From an uncultured Nioella sp. (GTDB taxonomy: Bacteria > Pseudomonadota > Alphaproteobacteria > Rhodobacterales > Rhodobacteraceae): 64,000 nt of DNA. Of the stretch, positions 23,908-33,166 are shown piece by piece. The stretch is from positions 168,337 to 232,336 of the forward strand of contig CANLZL010000005.1 in the NCBI GenBank assembly GCA_947495575.1, read 5' to 3'. The first letter of the stretch is position 1; each line of letters opens with the position of its first letter. The notes below the pieces were generated by a model. That model ran no database searches, had not been told where the DNA came from, and worked only from the letters and a program-made list of their open reading frames with translations. The position numbers and the translations under genes were made by a program.

Positions 23908-24873
23908 ATGTCCGCCTTACAAACCGAAATGCTTGCCCCTGATGCCGCAGGGGTCGCCCGCGCCGCGCAAGTCTTGCTGGACGGTCAGTTGGTTGCGATG
24001 CCGACCGAGACGGTGTATGGTCTGGCAGGTGATGCGACCAATGACATGGCGTGCGCCCGGATATTCGAGGCTAAAGACCGGCCCCGGTTCAACCCGCTGA
24101 TCGTGCATCTTCCTGATCTTGAGGCCGTAAGCCAAATCGCGATCTTATCGCCAGCCGCGGTGAAATTGGCCGATGCGTTTTGGCCCGGCCCCCTTACCCT
24201 CGTCCTTCCGCTTGCCAAGGATCACGGCCTGTCGCCGTTGGTTACCGCTGGCCTTTCGACAGTGGCGATCCGATTGCCTGCCCATCCAGTGGCCCGCGCG
24301 TTCCTGAACGCGGTGGGGCGTCCGGTTGCGGCTCCATCGGCCAACCCGTCAGGCCGTATCAGTCCGACCACACCAGCCCATGTCAGGGCCGGGTTGAATG
24401 GCCGGATCGCGGCCATCTTGGATGCCGGGGCATGTCAGGTGGGTCTTGAGTCCACGATCCTTGCACCGGGCGTGGATGGAACCAAACTGTTGCGCGAAGG
24501 TGGCATTGCGCGCGAAGCGTTGGAACCTATCACCGGCCCTCTTTCGATTGAAACCACACCGGGCAAGGTGCAAGCCCCCGGTCAGCTGTCCAGCCATTAC
24601 GCTCCGCTTGCGGCAGTGATGTTGAACAGTGACTTGAGCGACCCAGAGGCCGTTCGCATCGGTTTTGGCCCCTCGACCGGGTGCGACCTGTCCTTGTCAC
24701 CCTCTGGCAACCCGGTTGAGGCCGCGGCCCGACTCTTTGGTCTCCTTCATGAGGCCGACGCATTGGCTTCCCAACTCGGCAAGACTGTAATCCACATCGC
24801 ACCGATCCCAGAGGTCGGTTTGGGCCGGGCCGTCAACGACAGGCTGCGCCGCGCCGCTGCGCCGCGTGAGTAA
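23908..24873 (+). CDS. tsaC: Threonylcarbamoyl-AMP synthase (Sua5/TsaC)
   Basis: A 321-residue protein of the longer Sua5 type. The YrdC domain holds LVAMPTETVYGLAGDA, the KDRPRFNPLIVH block and SANPSGRISPTT; the C-terminal Sua5 domain begins after PGQLSSHYAP. It makes threonylcarbamoyl-AMP from threonine, bicarbonate and ATP, the first step of the t6A37 modification of tRNAs. The ATG at 23908 is 105 bases from the divergent acyl-CoA dehydrogenase. It converges on yqgE across a hairpin-rich gap. Confidence 0.95.
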   Translation: MSALQTEMLAPDAAGVARAAQVLLDGQLVAMPTETVYGLAGDATNDMACARIFEAKDRPRFNPLIVHLPDLEAVSQIAILSPAAVKLADAFWPGPLTLVLPLAKDHGLSPLVTAGLSTVAIRLPAHPVARAFLNAVGRPVAAPSANPSGRISPTTPAHVRAGLNGRIAAILDAGACQVGLESTILAPGVDGTKLLREGGIAREALEPITGPLSIETTPGKVQAPGQLSSHYAPLAAVMLNSDLSDPEAVRIGFGPSTGCDLSLSPSGNPVEAAARLFGLLHEADALASQLGKTVIHIAPIPEVGLGRAVNDRLRRAAAPRE

Positions 24874-24904
24874 CAAAACTGGGTTGATCCTTGTCCATGG
24901 AAAT

Positions 24905-24983
24905 GCGTCCTGACGACGGGCCCCTTTCAAGGGGCCATGAGGAAGGACGCTCCCCCGGTCGGATGGCCGTCAGGCCGTCCGAT
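24905..24983. repeat. Nested hairpins between tsaC and yqgE, including partial repeat element
   Basis: GCGTCCT (24905-24911) pairs with AGGACGC (24944-24950) and encloses GGCCCC-TTTCAA-GGGGCC (24919-24936 with extra flanking pairs). Next to it CTCCCCCGGTCGGATGGCC-GTCA-GGCCGTCCGA resembles the hairpin part of the 46339-46417 element when read from the yqgE stop codon. It probably ends both convergent transcripts. Confidence 0.5.
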
Positions 24984-24989
24984 ACAAGG

Positions 24990-25547
24990 TCAAGCGCGTC
25001 CGGCCTCGGCCGATAGCATCAGCGGCGACACACCCAAAACGCCAAGGGCGGCTTCCCATTTACCATCCATGTTGTCGCCAAAGACAATCTCAGGATCGGC
25101 TTTGCAATTCAGCCAGCCATTGGCGGCGATCTCTGCCTCCAACTGTCCCGGTCCCCAACCCGCATACCCCAACGCCATCATGGCCCGTTCCGGCCCGCCG
25201 CCATGCGCAATATCTTCCAGCACGTCCAACGTGGCCGTCATACCGTAGCCGCCTACGATCTTCAGAGTTCCGGTTTCGCCGCCATAATCATCGCTGTGCA
25301 GAACAAAGCCCCGCGCGGTTTCCACAGGACCGCCAAACAGTATCGGCAGGGCGGGCGGGGCAATCGCTTCAATTCCCAATTGCGCAATCAACTCTGCAAA
25401 GCTGGGCTCCGGAATCGGCTTGTTGATGATCAGCCCCATCGCCCCGTCATTGGAATGCTCACATAAAAACACCACCGCGCCGGAAAATCGGGGGTCGCCC
25501 ATGCCCGGCATCGCAATCAAAAACTGGCCCGTAAGGTCGGTCGTCAT
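24990..25547 (-). CDS. yqgE: YqgE/AlgH family protein
   Basis: A 185-residue UPF0301 protein: LTGQFLIAMPGMGDPRFSGAVVFLCEHSNDGAMGLIINKP is the classic family start, followed by PILFGGPVETARGFVLHSDDY and the C-terminal YAGWGPGQLEAEIAANGWL. Function is unresolved despite the AlgH name from alginate regulation. I chose ATG 25547 (MTTDLTG) over the TTG at 25550. It converges on tsaC. Confidence 0.93.
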   Translation of the reverse strand: MTTDLTGQFLIAMPGMGDPRFSGAVVFLCEHSNDGAMGLIINKPIPEPSFAELIAQLGIEAIAPPALPILFGGPVETARGFVLHSDDYGGETGTLKIVGGYGMTATLDVLEDIAHGGGPERAMMALGYAGWGPGQLEAEIAANGWLNCKADPEIVFGDNMDGKWEAALGVLGVSPLMLSAEAGRA

Positions 25548-25670
25548 CAAAAAACCCTTTCATTCAAAGCATGTACTCAAATCCGGCAAGGCGCAAGCCG
25601 CCAACCCCATGACCAATGGTCGCCAAAACGTGACTTCCCTTTGATGGGCGCAGCCAATAACTCAAAAAGC

Positions 25671-26486
25671 ATGATGACCCGGTTCTTTTCCGCACTCGCA
25701 GCCCTTTTGGCGCTGACCTTCACACCAATGGCCGCACAGGCGCAGTATAACGGCCAAAGCCTTGATGAGATCGTGACTGTTACCCTGATCGAAGGGTGGC
25801 GGCGCGATGATGGTACCCATGTCGCCGGGCTGCAGATCTGGCTTGCACCGGGGTGGAAAACCTATTGGCGTGCGCCCGGCGAAGGCGGCATTCCCCCGCG
25901 TCTGACACTGCGCAACCGCGCAGGGTTGGGCCCGGTCCAGATCCACTGGCCAACGCCCGAAGTCTTTCACAGCAATGGCATGCGGTCGATTGGATATTCC
26001 CAAGGCGTGGTCTTTCCATTGACAGTTCAAGTGGCCGACGGACCGCTGCGCTTGCGCGGCAATTTGGAAATCGGCATCTGCCTGGATGTCTGCATGCCCG
26101 TTTCGCTGGATTTGCGGGGCACGCTCCCTGATGGCGGCCGCCCCAATCCGGTTATTGCCGCCGCTCTTGCCGACCGTCCGCTTTCTGCCGCTGAGGCCGG
26201 GGCGGGCCGGGTCACTTGCCGCCTTTCGCCCATTTCTGATGGGCTGAGGGTCGAGGCGCGCATTCCACTGCCCCGACAGGGTGCTGGCGAAGCCGTGGTT
26301 ATCGAGTTGCCTGATCCCGGCATTTGGGTGTCCGAACCGAGCGTAGATCGACAAGGGGGTATTCTGACTGCCGTGGCTGATATCGTGCCGCCGGATGCCG
26401 GGCCTTTCGCACTGAACCGATCCGATCTGCGTTTCACAATCCTGGCGGCTGGGCGCGCGGTCGAGTTAACGGGCTGTAGCGGCTAG
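25671..26486 (+). CDS. Periplasmic DsbD N-terminal-domain-like protein
   Basis: A 271-residue exported protein: signal peptide (ending near PMAAQA), then a DsbD-alpha-like beta-sandwich with WLAPGWKTYWRAPGEGGIPPRL, HSNGMRSIGYSQGVVFPL and the redox pair in ICLDVCMPV. Related DsbD_N proteins take electrons from membrane DsbD/ScsB partners and pass them to periplasmic targets. The membrane partner is not next to it. Several starts are possible (25641, 25671, 25674); I use the one directly before the signal peptide. Its stop shares CTAG with the RND permease stop. Confidence 0.82.
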   Translation: MMTRFFSALAALLALTFTPMAAQAQYNGQSLDEIVTVTLIEGWRRDDGTHVAGLQIWLAPGWKTYWRAPGEGGIPPRLTLRNRAGLGPVQIHWPTPEVFHSNGMRSIGYSQGVVFPLTVQVADGPLRLRGNLEIGICLDVCMPVSLDLRGTLPDGGRPNPVIAAALADRPLSAAEAGAGRVTCRLSPISDGLRVEARIPLPRQGAGEAVVIELPDPGIWVSEPSVDRQGGILTAVADIVPPDAGPFALNRSDLRFTILAAGRAVELTGCSG

Positions 26487-29400
26487 GCCCGGATGGCCGC
26501 CCTGGTCACCCCGATCAGAAGGCCTACGATCCAAAAGACCAGGCAAATCGCAGCGGCCCCAGCCAGGAAGATCATCGCCGGAGACGCCGCCACAGCGACC
26601 GGCACTGTCACGAACATTTCACCGCGCACAAGATCGGCGCCAAGGGTCAACGCGAACCATCCGGCAACCGCAAGGCAGGCTGCTGCCATGCTTGCCGCCA
26701 GACCAGGGGCCCGCCCCGCGACGCGCAAACTGCGTTTCAGCGCAGCGATCTGTCGGCCAATATCCATCTGCATGGCCAAAAGGGCTGGCACGACCAGCAG
26801 GACGATGACCATTCCGAACCCAAGCCCGTAGACCAAAGTGATGACTGTGGGTTTCAAAAATTGCGCCTGCACCGATCCTTCGAACAAAAGCGGCGCCAAC
26901 CCCAACACTGTCGTTAATGTGGTCAGCAATACAGGGCGCAGCCTGTCGCACACGGCGTCAACAATGGCGGGCACCAGCCCACGGTCCTGCGCATAATCAT
27001 CCACCGTCGTCACCAAAACAATCGAGTCATTGATGATGATCCCGGTCATGCCAATCAACCCGACGACGGTAAACATCGACAAGGGAACATCCCAGCTGTG
27101 ATGCCCGTAGATCGTACCGATCAGACCAAAGGGGATGATCGCCATCACCACCATGGGCCGGGTCCAGCTGGCAAAAATCCACGCCAGGACAAGATAAATT
27201 CCGGCAAGGCACAGTCCAAATCCAAGCATCGCGTCGTTGAGAAATTCATCCTCTTGCTCAGCCAAGCCTGCCAAACGGTAGGCTACGCCGAAATCAGCTT
27301 CGATTTGCGGCAGGATCACCTCGGACAGCTCGGTCATGATCACTTGCGCACGTGCCGGGTCATCTTCGGACATATCGCCCGTGACCGAGACCAGCCGAAG
27401 CCCGTTTTCGCGTTCAATGGTTGAAAACCCGGACCTAGTGGTGACAGAAACAAGATCGGCCAATGGCACATACTCGCCCGACGCTGCGCGCAGCAGAGTC
27501 CGGTCAAGGAAATCAGCGGTCAGTTCGCCCTCAGGCAGTTCCACCCGGATCGTGCCGGTGCGTACACCAACCGGGAAGGTCGCTGCCTCTATTCCGTTCA
27601 GCCGGTCACGCAATGTGCGGCTGAGTGAACCGATGTCGAACCCCAAAGCCTGCCCCTGCGGGGTCAGCTCAAGGATCAACTCGTCGCGGTCATAGGCTAA
27701 CGTATCTTCCAATGCGGACACTTCAGGGAAGGCCGCCAAGGCTGTCTGGATGGCAAGCGAGGCCTGTTTCAACACCTCGGCATCCGCCCCGAAAAGCTGG
27801 ACATCCAAAGCGTCGCCGCCCGGTCCACCGCGCCACCCCCGGAAACTGACCGCCTCCATCAAGGGATGGTCGCGCACCTCATCCTGCAAATCTGCCACGA
27901 ATTGGAACGAGGAATAAGGGCGCAAATCCGCGTCGATCAACTCAATCGCGATGGACCCCAGCAGATCGCCATCTTTGTTATCCGCAATTGCAAGGCCGAA
28001 CCCGGTATTTCCGCCCACCTCGGACAAGACGAACATCAGGGGGTTCTGACCGTATTCTTCCTCATATCGCGCGCCGACGGCCTCTGCCGCGCGCTGCATT
28101 TCCAACATCATTTCGAAGCTGTCTTCGCGGCTTGCGCCTTCCAGCATCGCGAAATTGCCTGAGATGGAGCTTTGCTCGGGCGCATTGAAGAACCGCCAGG
28201 TCACATCGCCCCGGATGAACACCGCCACCTGGCTGGCCAGAACGGCAATGACGGCCGCCATCACCGGGTAGCGCGCCCAGATAACCAGCTTCATCAAAGG
28301 CCGGAAAAGACGTTCCCTTACCCAATCGAACCCAACATTCACAACACGGCTTGGCCAATCGTACCAATGGTCCTTCCCGGTGTGGCTTAACGCATGGGCC
28401 ATGTGGTTGGGCAGGATCAGAAAGCATTCAACCAACGAGGCGATAAGAACCATGATCACGGTAAACGGAATATCCGCGATCAACTCGCCAAATCGCCCCC
28501 CGACCGCGACCAGCCCGGCAAAAGCCAGAACTGTTGTGATCGTGGCTGAAAAGACCGGGGGCGCCATGCGGCGGGCGGCATTTTCTGCCGCAACAACCGG
28601 CGCCTCGCCCAACTGACGGGCGCGAAAATCGGCGTGTTCGCCCACAACGATTGCGTCATCTACGACGATGCCAAGCGTGATGATCAGCGCAAAAAGCGAG
28701 ATCATATTCAACGTCAGGCCAGACACATACATCAGCGCAAGCGCCGCAAGCATGGCGGTGGGAATCCCCGCCGCCACCCAGAACGCCGTGCGCCCATTGA
28801 GGAAAAGGAACAGCAAGAGCACCACTAGCCCGAGGCCCATCAACCCGTTTTCCAACAGCATCGCCAGACGCCCGGAAATGGCCTCGGCCCGCGTGCGGAT
28901 CAGGTCAATCTCGACGCCGCCCGGCAGGGTCAGCTGCATCTCCTCCGCGACATTTGCCACGGTTTGTTGAATGGCAATGGCGTCGCCACGGTCGGATCGG
29001 TCGACGCGGATCGAAATGGCCGGGTCATCGCCCACGAAATAGGCGCGATCGCGGTCAATCCCTTCCTGCAGAACATTGGCAACATCGCCAATCGACAGTG
29101 TCGTTCCGTCGGCTTCCTGCCGCAAGATTATGCCTGCAACATCATCCGCAGACCGCCGTGCAACACCGGTTCGGACCCGTGCATTTGCTCCGGTCACATC
29201 GCCAGCGGGTGAGCTTTCGGCCCCGGCCGTAATCGCTGAAGCAATCTCAGCCATCGAGATATCATAGCGGATCAAGGCCGCCATCGGCACCTCGACAATC
29301 ACCTCGGGTGCCGCGACGCCGCGAATCGTCGTGCGGGTCACGCCCTGATCAAACAGGCGGATCGCAAACTCATCGGCAAAACGCCCCAATTGTTCGACAC

Positions 29401-29860
29401 CAACGGGCCCGGTGATCACAACGTCGGTTACCCGGTCGCGCCAGACACCGCGCCGTACCACAGGATCATCGGCATCTTCTGGCAGGGTTGTGACCGAATC
29501 CACGGCCACCTGCACGTCATCCGCGGCGCGGCCCATATCCCAGCCCGGTTCAAACTCCAGACGTAGATTGGCGCGTCCTTCGCGCGATGTGGCCGAACTT
29601 TCCGTGACACCTTCCACGGCCAGCAGGACCGGCTCCAATACGCCCACGATGGCCAGATCAACATCCTCGGCCCCCGCGCCTGCCCATGCCACGTCGACCG
29701 AAACATTATCGACGACAACATCGGGAAAAAACTGAGCCCGCATCCGGGGAAAGGTGACCAGGCCGATCACGACCAAAAGAACCAGCAAGAGGTTCGCTGC
29801 GGTTTCATGGCGCGTGAAATAGGACAGGACGCCTTGGGCTTTTCCCGGTAGCGCCCTCAT
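26483..29860 (-). CDS. RND efflux transporter permease subunit
   Basis: A 1125-residue AcrB/MexF-type proton-driven pump with twelve membrane segments and two large periplasmic loops. N-terminal FPRMRAQFFPDVVVDNVSV, the TM4 proton-relay motif GIVVDDAIVVGEHADF with its Asp pair, and the C-terminal GIIINDSIVLVTTVDDYAQD are visible. It overlaps the adaptor gene by four bases (ATGA). No outer-membrane TolC partner is coded nearby, so a shared TolC is presumed. Substrates are unknown. Confidence 0.95.
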   Translation of the reverse strand: MRALPGKAQGVLSYFTRHETAANLLLVLLVVIGLVTFPRMRAQFFPDVVVDNVSVDVAWAGAGAEDVDLAIVGVLEPVLLAVEGVTESSATSREGRANLRLEFEPGWDMGRAADDVQVAVDSVTTLPEDADDPVVRRGVWRDRVTDVVITGPVGVEQLGRFADEFAIRLFDQGVTRTTIRGVAAPEVIVEVPMAALIRYDISMAEIASAITAGAESSPAGDVTGANARVRTGVARRSADDVAGIILRQEADGTTLSIGDVANVLQEGIDRDRAYFVGDDPAISIRVDRSDRGDAIAIQQTVANVAEEMQLTLPGGVEIDLIRTRAEAISGRLAMLLENGLMGLGLVVLLLFLFLNGRTAFWVAAGIPTAMLAALALMYVSGLTLNMISLFALIITLGIVVDDAIVVGEHADFRARQLGEAPVVAAENAARRMAPPVFSATITTVLAFAGLVAVGGRFGELIADIPFTVIMVLIASLVECFLILPNHMAHALSHTGKDHWYDWPSRVVNVGFDWVRERLFRPLMKLVIWARYPVMAAVIAVLASQVAVFIRGDVTWRFFNAPEQSSISGNFAMLEGASREDSFEMMLEMQRAAEAVGARYEEEYGQNPLMFVLSEVGGNTGFGLAIADNKDGDLLGSIAIELIDADLRPYSSFQFVADLQDEVRDHPLMEAVSFRGWRGGPGGDALDVQLFGADAEVLKQASLAIQTALAAFPEVSALEDTLAYDRDELILELTPQGQALGFDIGSLSRTLRDRLNGIEAATFPVGVRTGTIRVELPEGELTADFLDRTLLRAASGEYVPLADLVSVTTRSGFSTIERENGLRLVSVTGDMSEDDPARAQVIMTELSEVILPQIEADFGVAYRLAGLAEQEDEFLNDAMLGFGLCLAGIYLVLAWIFASWTRPMVVMAIIPFGLIGTIYGHHSWDVPLSMFTVVGLIGMTGIIINDSIVLVTTVDDYAQDRGLVPAIVDAVCDRLRPVLLTTLTTVLGLAPLLFEGSVQAQFLKPTVITLVYGLGFGMVIVLLVVPALLAMQMDIGRQIAALKRSLRVAGRAPGLAASMAAACLAVAGWFALTLGADLVRGEMFVTVPVAVAASPAMIFLAGAAAICLVFWIVGLLIGVTRAAIRA

Positions 29861-31320
29861 CCGCCCATCCGGCTTTCTATCCGGGTGACCATGCGCAGGG
29901 GCACTTCATCGGCCTCCAACTGGCGCAGCATCCGGTTTTTTACATCTTCCGGAATGAAATTGTTGCTTTCGACAAAAGCGATCAGACGCGCCCGGCGATC
30001 AGGGTCAAGCGCGATGGTTTCCGGGGCCTCGGGTACAGCGATTTCCGCGTCTCTGCGCAGGGGGTTGATGCGTATTCCCGCGCCCAAAACGGGCGAGCGC
30101 GCGCTGACAATTTCGCGCCCCAAAAGATCCGGCGGCGCCCGGATAATCACGTTGTCACCCTGACGCCGCAGCAAAGTGACCTGCGCTTCTTCAAGGCGAT
30201 CTTCTTCACCCAGAACAAGCACGCGACCGTCCGAGTCCAAGGCGGTCGCTGGCAGGATCGCAACATTTCTCAGCTCTGGTTCATCCAAGCGCACGGTCAC
30301 AAAATCGCCAACCCGAAAGCCGCGCGTTTCCTGCAACTCTGCGAATAGTAACCTGCCGGATTGCCCGTCTGCCACCGCCCCGCTTTCGCGGACCAGACGT
30401 GCGGGCGCGGTGATGTCAGCGCCCAGAACGTCCAGAACCACCGTAACCGGCAATTGCGGTAATTGCCCATCAGCATCCAACAGCCGCGCGTATTGTACCG
30501 TTGAAACCCGGAACGCCACTTCCAGCGCATTTGGGTCAATCAGTTCCGCGACCTGTTCGTTGCGGTTAACCAATCGGCCTTCGACAACCGTGACATTGGC
30601 CAACAGGCCAGAGAACCCTGCACGCAATTCGGTCTCGGCCAGCAGACGCTCTGCCTCAGCCACAGCGATTTGGCGCCTTTCCAGCGCTGTGCCCGCCTGC
30701 GCCAATTGCGCCTCGGCCGCGGCAAGTGCCTGACGGCGTGACAGTACCGCTTGCTCGGCGCTTGCTGCAGCCAGTTCAGCGGTTTCAACGGCAGCGGCAG
30801 ACCCCACGCCGCGCGACAACAGGTCTTGCTGGCGCTCTAAAGCGCGCACCCGCAAATCTGCCTGTGTTTGGGCACCGCGCACATCCTCAGCGGCCAGTGT
30901 CAGCGCGGCTTCTGCCTCGGCCAAATTGTTCTCTGCCTCATGCAAATCCGCCATCGCCAGATCAAGCGATGACTGCATTTCCGCAGGATCAATGCGCAAG
31001 AGCAGCGTGCCGACAAAAACTGATCCGCCCTCCTGAAAAGCGTCGGATAACTCGATCACGGTTCCAGCGGCGGGGGCACGCAACTCCAAGGTGCGCCGAC
31101 TGCGCAATTCGCCAAACCCAGTCAGAACTGGCACAGCGTCTTGTTGCGTCAACATCACCACTTCGGCTGTAAACACGCGCTCACGCGCGACGCCGGGTCG
31201 CCCCTCTTCGGCCCATCGTGATTGCAATGCCGAATAGACGTTGTTCCCGGCCAAAGCCAGCAGCGCCAAGGTAAGCGACATCAGGAACAGCCCGGCCAGC
31301 GAGCGGCGAAAAAAACGCAT
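29857..31320 (-). CDS. RND efflux periplasmic adaptor (membrane fusion protein)
   Basis: A 487-residue HlyD-type adaptor. An N-terminal membrane anchor (SLAGLFLMSLTLALLALAGN) is followed by the lipoyl-like half (ELRAPAAGTVIEL), a long alpha-helical hairpin rich in Ala, Glu and Gln (about residues 125-230), the second half, and a beta-barrel domain (AELQETRGFRVGDFVTVRLD). The C-terminus carries an extra 60-residue helical region. It bridges the permease and an outer membrane channel. First gene of the pair, read toward the permease. Confidence 0.92.
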   Translation of the reverse strand: MRFFRRSLAGLFLMSLTLALLALAGNNVYSALQSRWAEEGRPGVARERVFTAEVVMLTQQDAVPVLTGFGELRSRRTLELRAPAAGTVIELSDAFQEGGSVFVGTLLLRIDPAEMQSSLDLAMADLHEAENNLAEAEAALTLAAEDVRGAQTQADLRVRALERQQDLLSRGVGSAAAVETAELAAASAEQAVLSRRQALAAAEAQLAQAGTALERRQIAVAEAERLLAETELRAGFSGLLANVTVVEGRLVNRNEQVAELIDPNALEVAFRVSTVQYARLLDADGQLPQLPVTVVLDVLGADITAPARLVRESGAVADGQSGRLLFAELQETRGFRVGDFVTVRLDEPELRNVAILPATALDSDGRVLVLGEEDRLEEAQVTLLRRQGDNVIIRAPPDLLGREIVSARSPVLGAGIRINPLRRDAEIAVPEAPETIALDPDRRARLIAFVESNNFIPEDVKNRMLRQLEADEVPLRMVTRIESRMGG

Positions 31321-31407
31321 GGGGCAAAGCCCTTTGATAAACCGTTGCCCTACTAGATAGGGCGCGGGCGGAATTGTGCCAATTCACATCTTACACGTGC
31401 GGCCTGG

Positions 31408-31950
31408 TCACTTCCGTCGTTTATGTTCGTCCAAACGAGGAAAAATCTCGACGAAGTTACAGGGCCGGTGTCTGTAGTCTAGCTGCCAGCGCAAAATCTC
31501 ATCCCACGCATCCTTGCACGCGCCAGAACTGCCGGGCAGAGCAAACAGGTAGGTGCCGTTGGCCACGCCACCGGTCGCACGGGATTGCACTGCGCTTGTG
31601 CCGATCTTTTGAAACGAGACCATGGTGAAAACCGTGCCAAAGGCCTCGATCTCTTTTTCATAGACATCGCGATGCGCCTCGATCGTGACATCGCGCCCGG
31701 TTAGGCCGGTGCCCCCGGTTGAGATGATCACATCAATTTCAGGGTTCAGGCTCCAAGCGCGCAGTTGCTCTGCAATCTCTCCGCGCTCGTCACGCAGGAT
31801 TTTGCGGTCGGCCAGGATATGGCCCGCGCCCTCGATCCGGGCTTGCAACACATCTCCGGATTTATCCTGATCAAACCCGCGCGTGTCTGACACCGTCAGA
31901 ACGGCAATCCGATTTGGAATAAACTCTTTGCTTTCGTCAATCCGGTTCAT
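31408..31950 (-). CDS. moaB: Molybdenum cofactor biosynthesis protein B
   Basis: A 180-residue MoaB/MogA-like protein for molybdopterin adenylylation. The signature IISTGGTGLTGRDVTIEA and the preceding NRIAVLTVSDTR are complete; FALPGSSGACKDAWDEIL closes the substrate site. The start MNRIDES at 31950 gives the ATGA overlap with lysE. An upstream start at 31968 is possible. moaD and moaE lie 15 kb away in the same window, and modABC at 54 kb. Confidence 0.93.
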   Translation of the reverse strand: MNRIDESKEFIPNRIAVLTVSDTRGFDQDKSGDVLQARIEGAGHILADRKILRDERGEIAEQLRAWSLNPEIDVIISTGGTGLTGRDVTIEAHRDVYEKEIEAFGTVFTMVSFQKIGTSAVQSRATGGVANGTYLFALPGSSGACKDAWDEILRWQLDYRHRPCNFVEIFPRLDEHKRRK

Positions 31951-32570
31951 CCGCGCGCGGCCTCCCACCCAATCCGGGCGGCCAGCCCGGCAAACAGACC
32001 CGCCGTCACGCGCCGTAAGAAAACTTCAAGCCGGGCGTTTTCCGTCAAGGCACGCCCAAGACGGCCGGCAAAGGCACCCACCATCCCGTTGATCACCACA
32101 GCCCCGGCACACAGGACGCCACCAAGGATCAGAAACTGCGCCAGCACAGATTTGGTCGGGTCAACAAATTGCGGGATGAAGGCAAGGAAGAACAAGATCA
32201 CTTTCGGGTTGGATAGATTGACCAGCATACCGTCGCGAAAGGCCCGCCCGGCCCGGGTTTTTGGTGCGTCGCCGGCGGTCAGCGGGCTATTTAGCGTTTT
32301 CCACGCCAGATAGAGCAGATAGGCAACGCCGCCCCAGCGGATTGCCCCGAATACCCAAGGAAAGCTTTGGATCAAAACGCCAAGGCCAAGCCCCGCCAAT
32401 GTCGCATGGATCATGCCACCGGTAGAAACGCCCACAGACGCAGCAATGCCCGCGCGCGGCCCGCTGCGCATCCCTTGCGCCATGCAAAACAACATGTCGT
32501 TGCCTGGCGTCAGGATCAGGGCCAGGGCGGCGGGCACAAATGCAAGCAGCGTAATCAGATCGACCGTCAT
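31947..32570 (-). CDS. LysE family translocator
   Basis: A 207-residue LysE/RhtB-type exporter with about six hydrophobic segments: LLAFVPAALALILTPGNDMLFCMAQG is the family opening (PGPN-like motif as TPGND), and the middle has NLSNPKVILFFLAFIPQFVD, a second family landmark. Substrate unknown. Its ATG overlaps the stop of the phosphoesterase gene (TGATG) and its stop overlaps the moaB start (ATGA), placing it in a coupled run of genes. Confidence 0.9.
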   Translation of the reverse strand: MTVDLITLLAFVPAALALILTPGNDMLFCMAQGMRSGPRAGIAASVGVSTGGMIHATLAGLGLGVLIQSFPWVFGAIRWGGVAYLLYLAWKTLNSPLTAGDAPKTRAGRAFRDGMLVNLSNPKVILFFLAFIPQFVDPTKSVLAQFLILGGVLCAGAVVINGMVGAFAGRLGRALTENARLEVFLRRVTAGLFAGLAARIGWEAARG

Positions 32571-33166
32571 CAGGATACCTCGAACCAGTTTGCACGGGGA
32601 CCGAGGTTAACGACACGCGTTTCGCCGATCATCCCCTCGCGCCCCCAACTATCGTGAATATGTCCGCAAAAGGCCAATTTCGGCTGAATGCGCTCAATGG
32701 CCGCCCGGATCGCGGTCGAGCCAACGCTTTGCCCCTGAGAGGTGACATCGCACACGCCCTTGGGCGGTGAATGTAGGATCAGGATATCGCAGCTATCGCA
32801 GAGGTCCAGCATCTCTTCGGCGCGCGCTTCGCTCAGGTCACAAGACCAGGATCCAAAAGGCGTGGTTGGCACGCCGTATCCCAACCCGAATACCGTGATG
32901 CCATCGGCCTGATGCGCTTCACCATGCAAGACCGTGGTCCCGACATGAGCCGCCTCGCGCAGCTCATCCGCGCTCTCGGCATTGCCCGGCACCACCACAA
33001 GAGGGGCAGCCAGCTCCACCAGCAGGTTCATCGCCTCGGGCAAGCCCTGCCGCATGTTGCAAAAATCCCCGGCTCCGATCACCAGATCGGCCTCGGCGCT
33101 GGCCGCAACGATATCGGCCGCGCGAGCGCGCGAGTGGTGCAAGTCAGAAAAGGCCAGAACGCGCAT
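32570..33166 (-). CDS. Metallophosphoesterase family protein
   Basis: A 198-residue calcineurin-like phosphoesterase. All metal motifs are visible: SDLHHSRA (DxH), VIGAGDFCN (GD), VVPGNAES (GN), LILHSPPKG (H) and FCGHIHDSWG (GHxH). The size fits the YfcE/MJ0936-like group. Substrate unknown; cyclic nucleotides and phosphodiesters are typical of the group. It directly follows the uracil-DNA glycosylase gene, with the stop of one and the ATG of the other adjacent. Confidence 0.9.
   Translation of the reverse strand: MRVLAFSDLHHSRARAADIVAASAEADLVIGAGDFCNMRQGLPEAMNLLVELAAPLVVVPGNAESADELREAAHVGTTVLHGEAHQADGITVFGLGYGVPTTPFGSWSCDLSEARAEEMLDLCDSCDILILHSPPKGVCDVTSQGQSVGSTAIRAAIERIQPKLAFCGHIHDSWGREGMIGETRVVNLGPRANWFEVS

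Noticed and set aside
26483..31320. Complete tripartite efflux operon with TolC
   Set aside because: Only adaptor and permease are present; no outer-membrane channel gene is adjacent.
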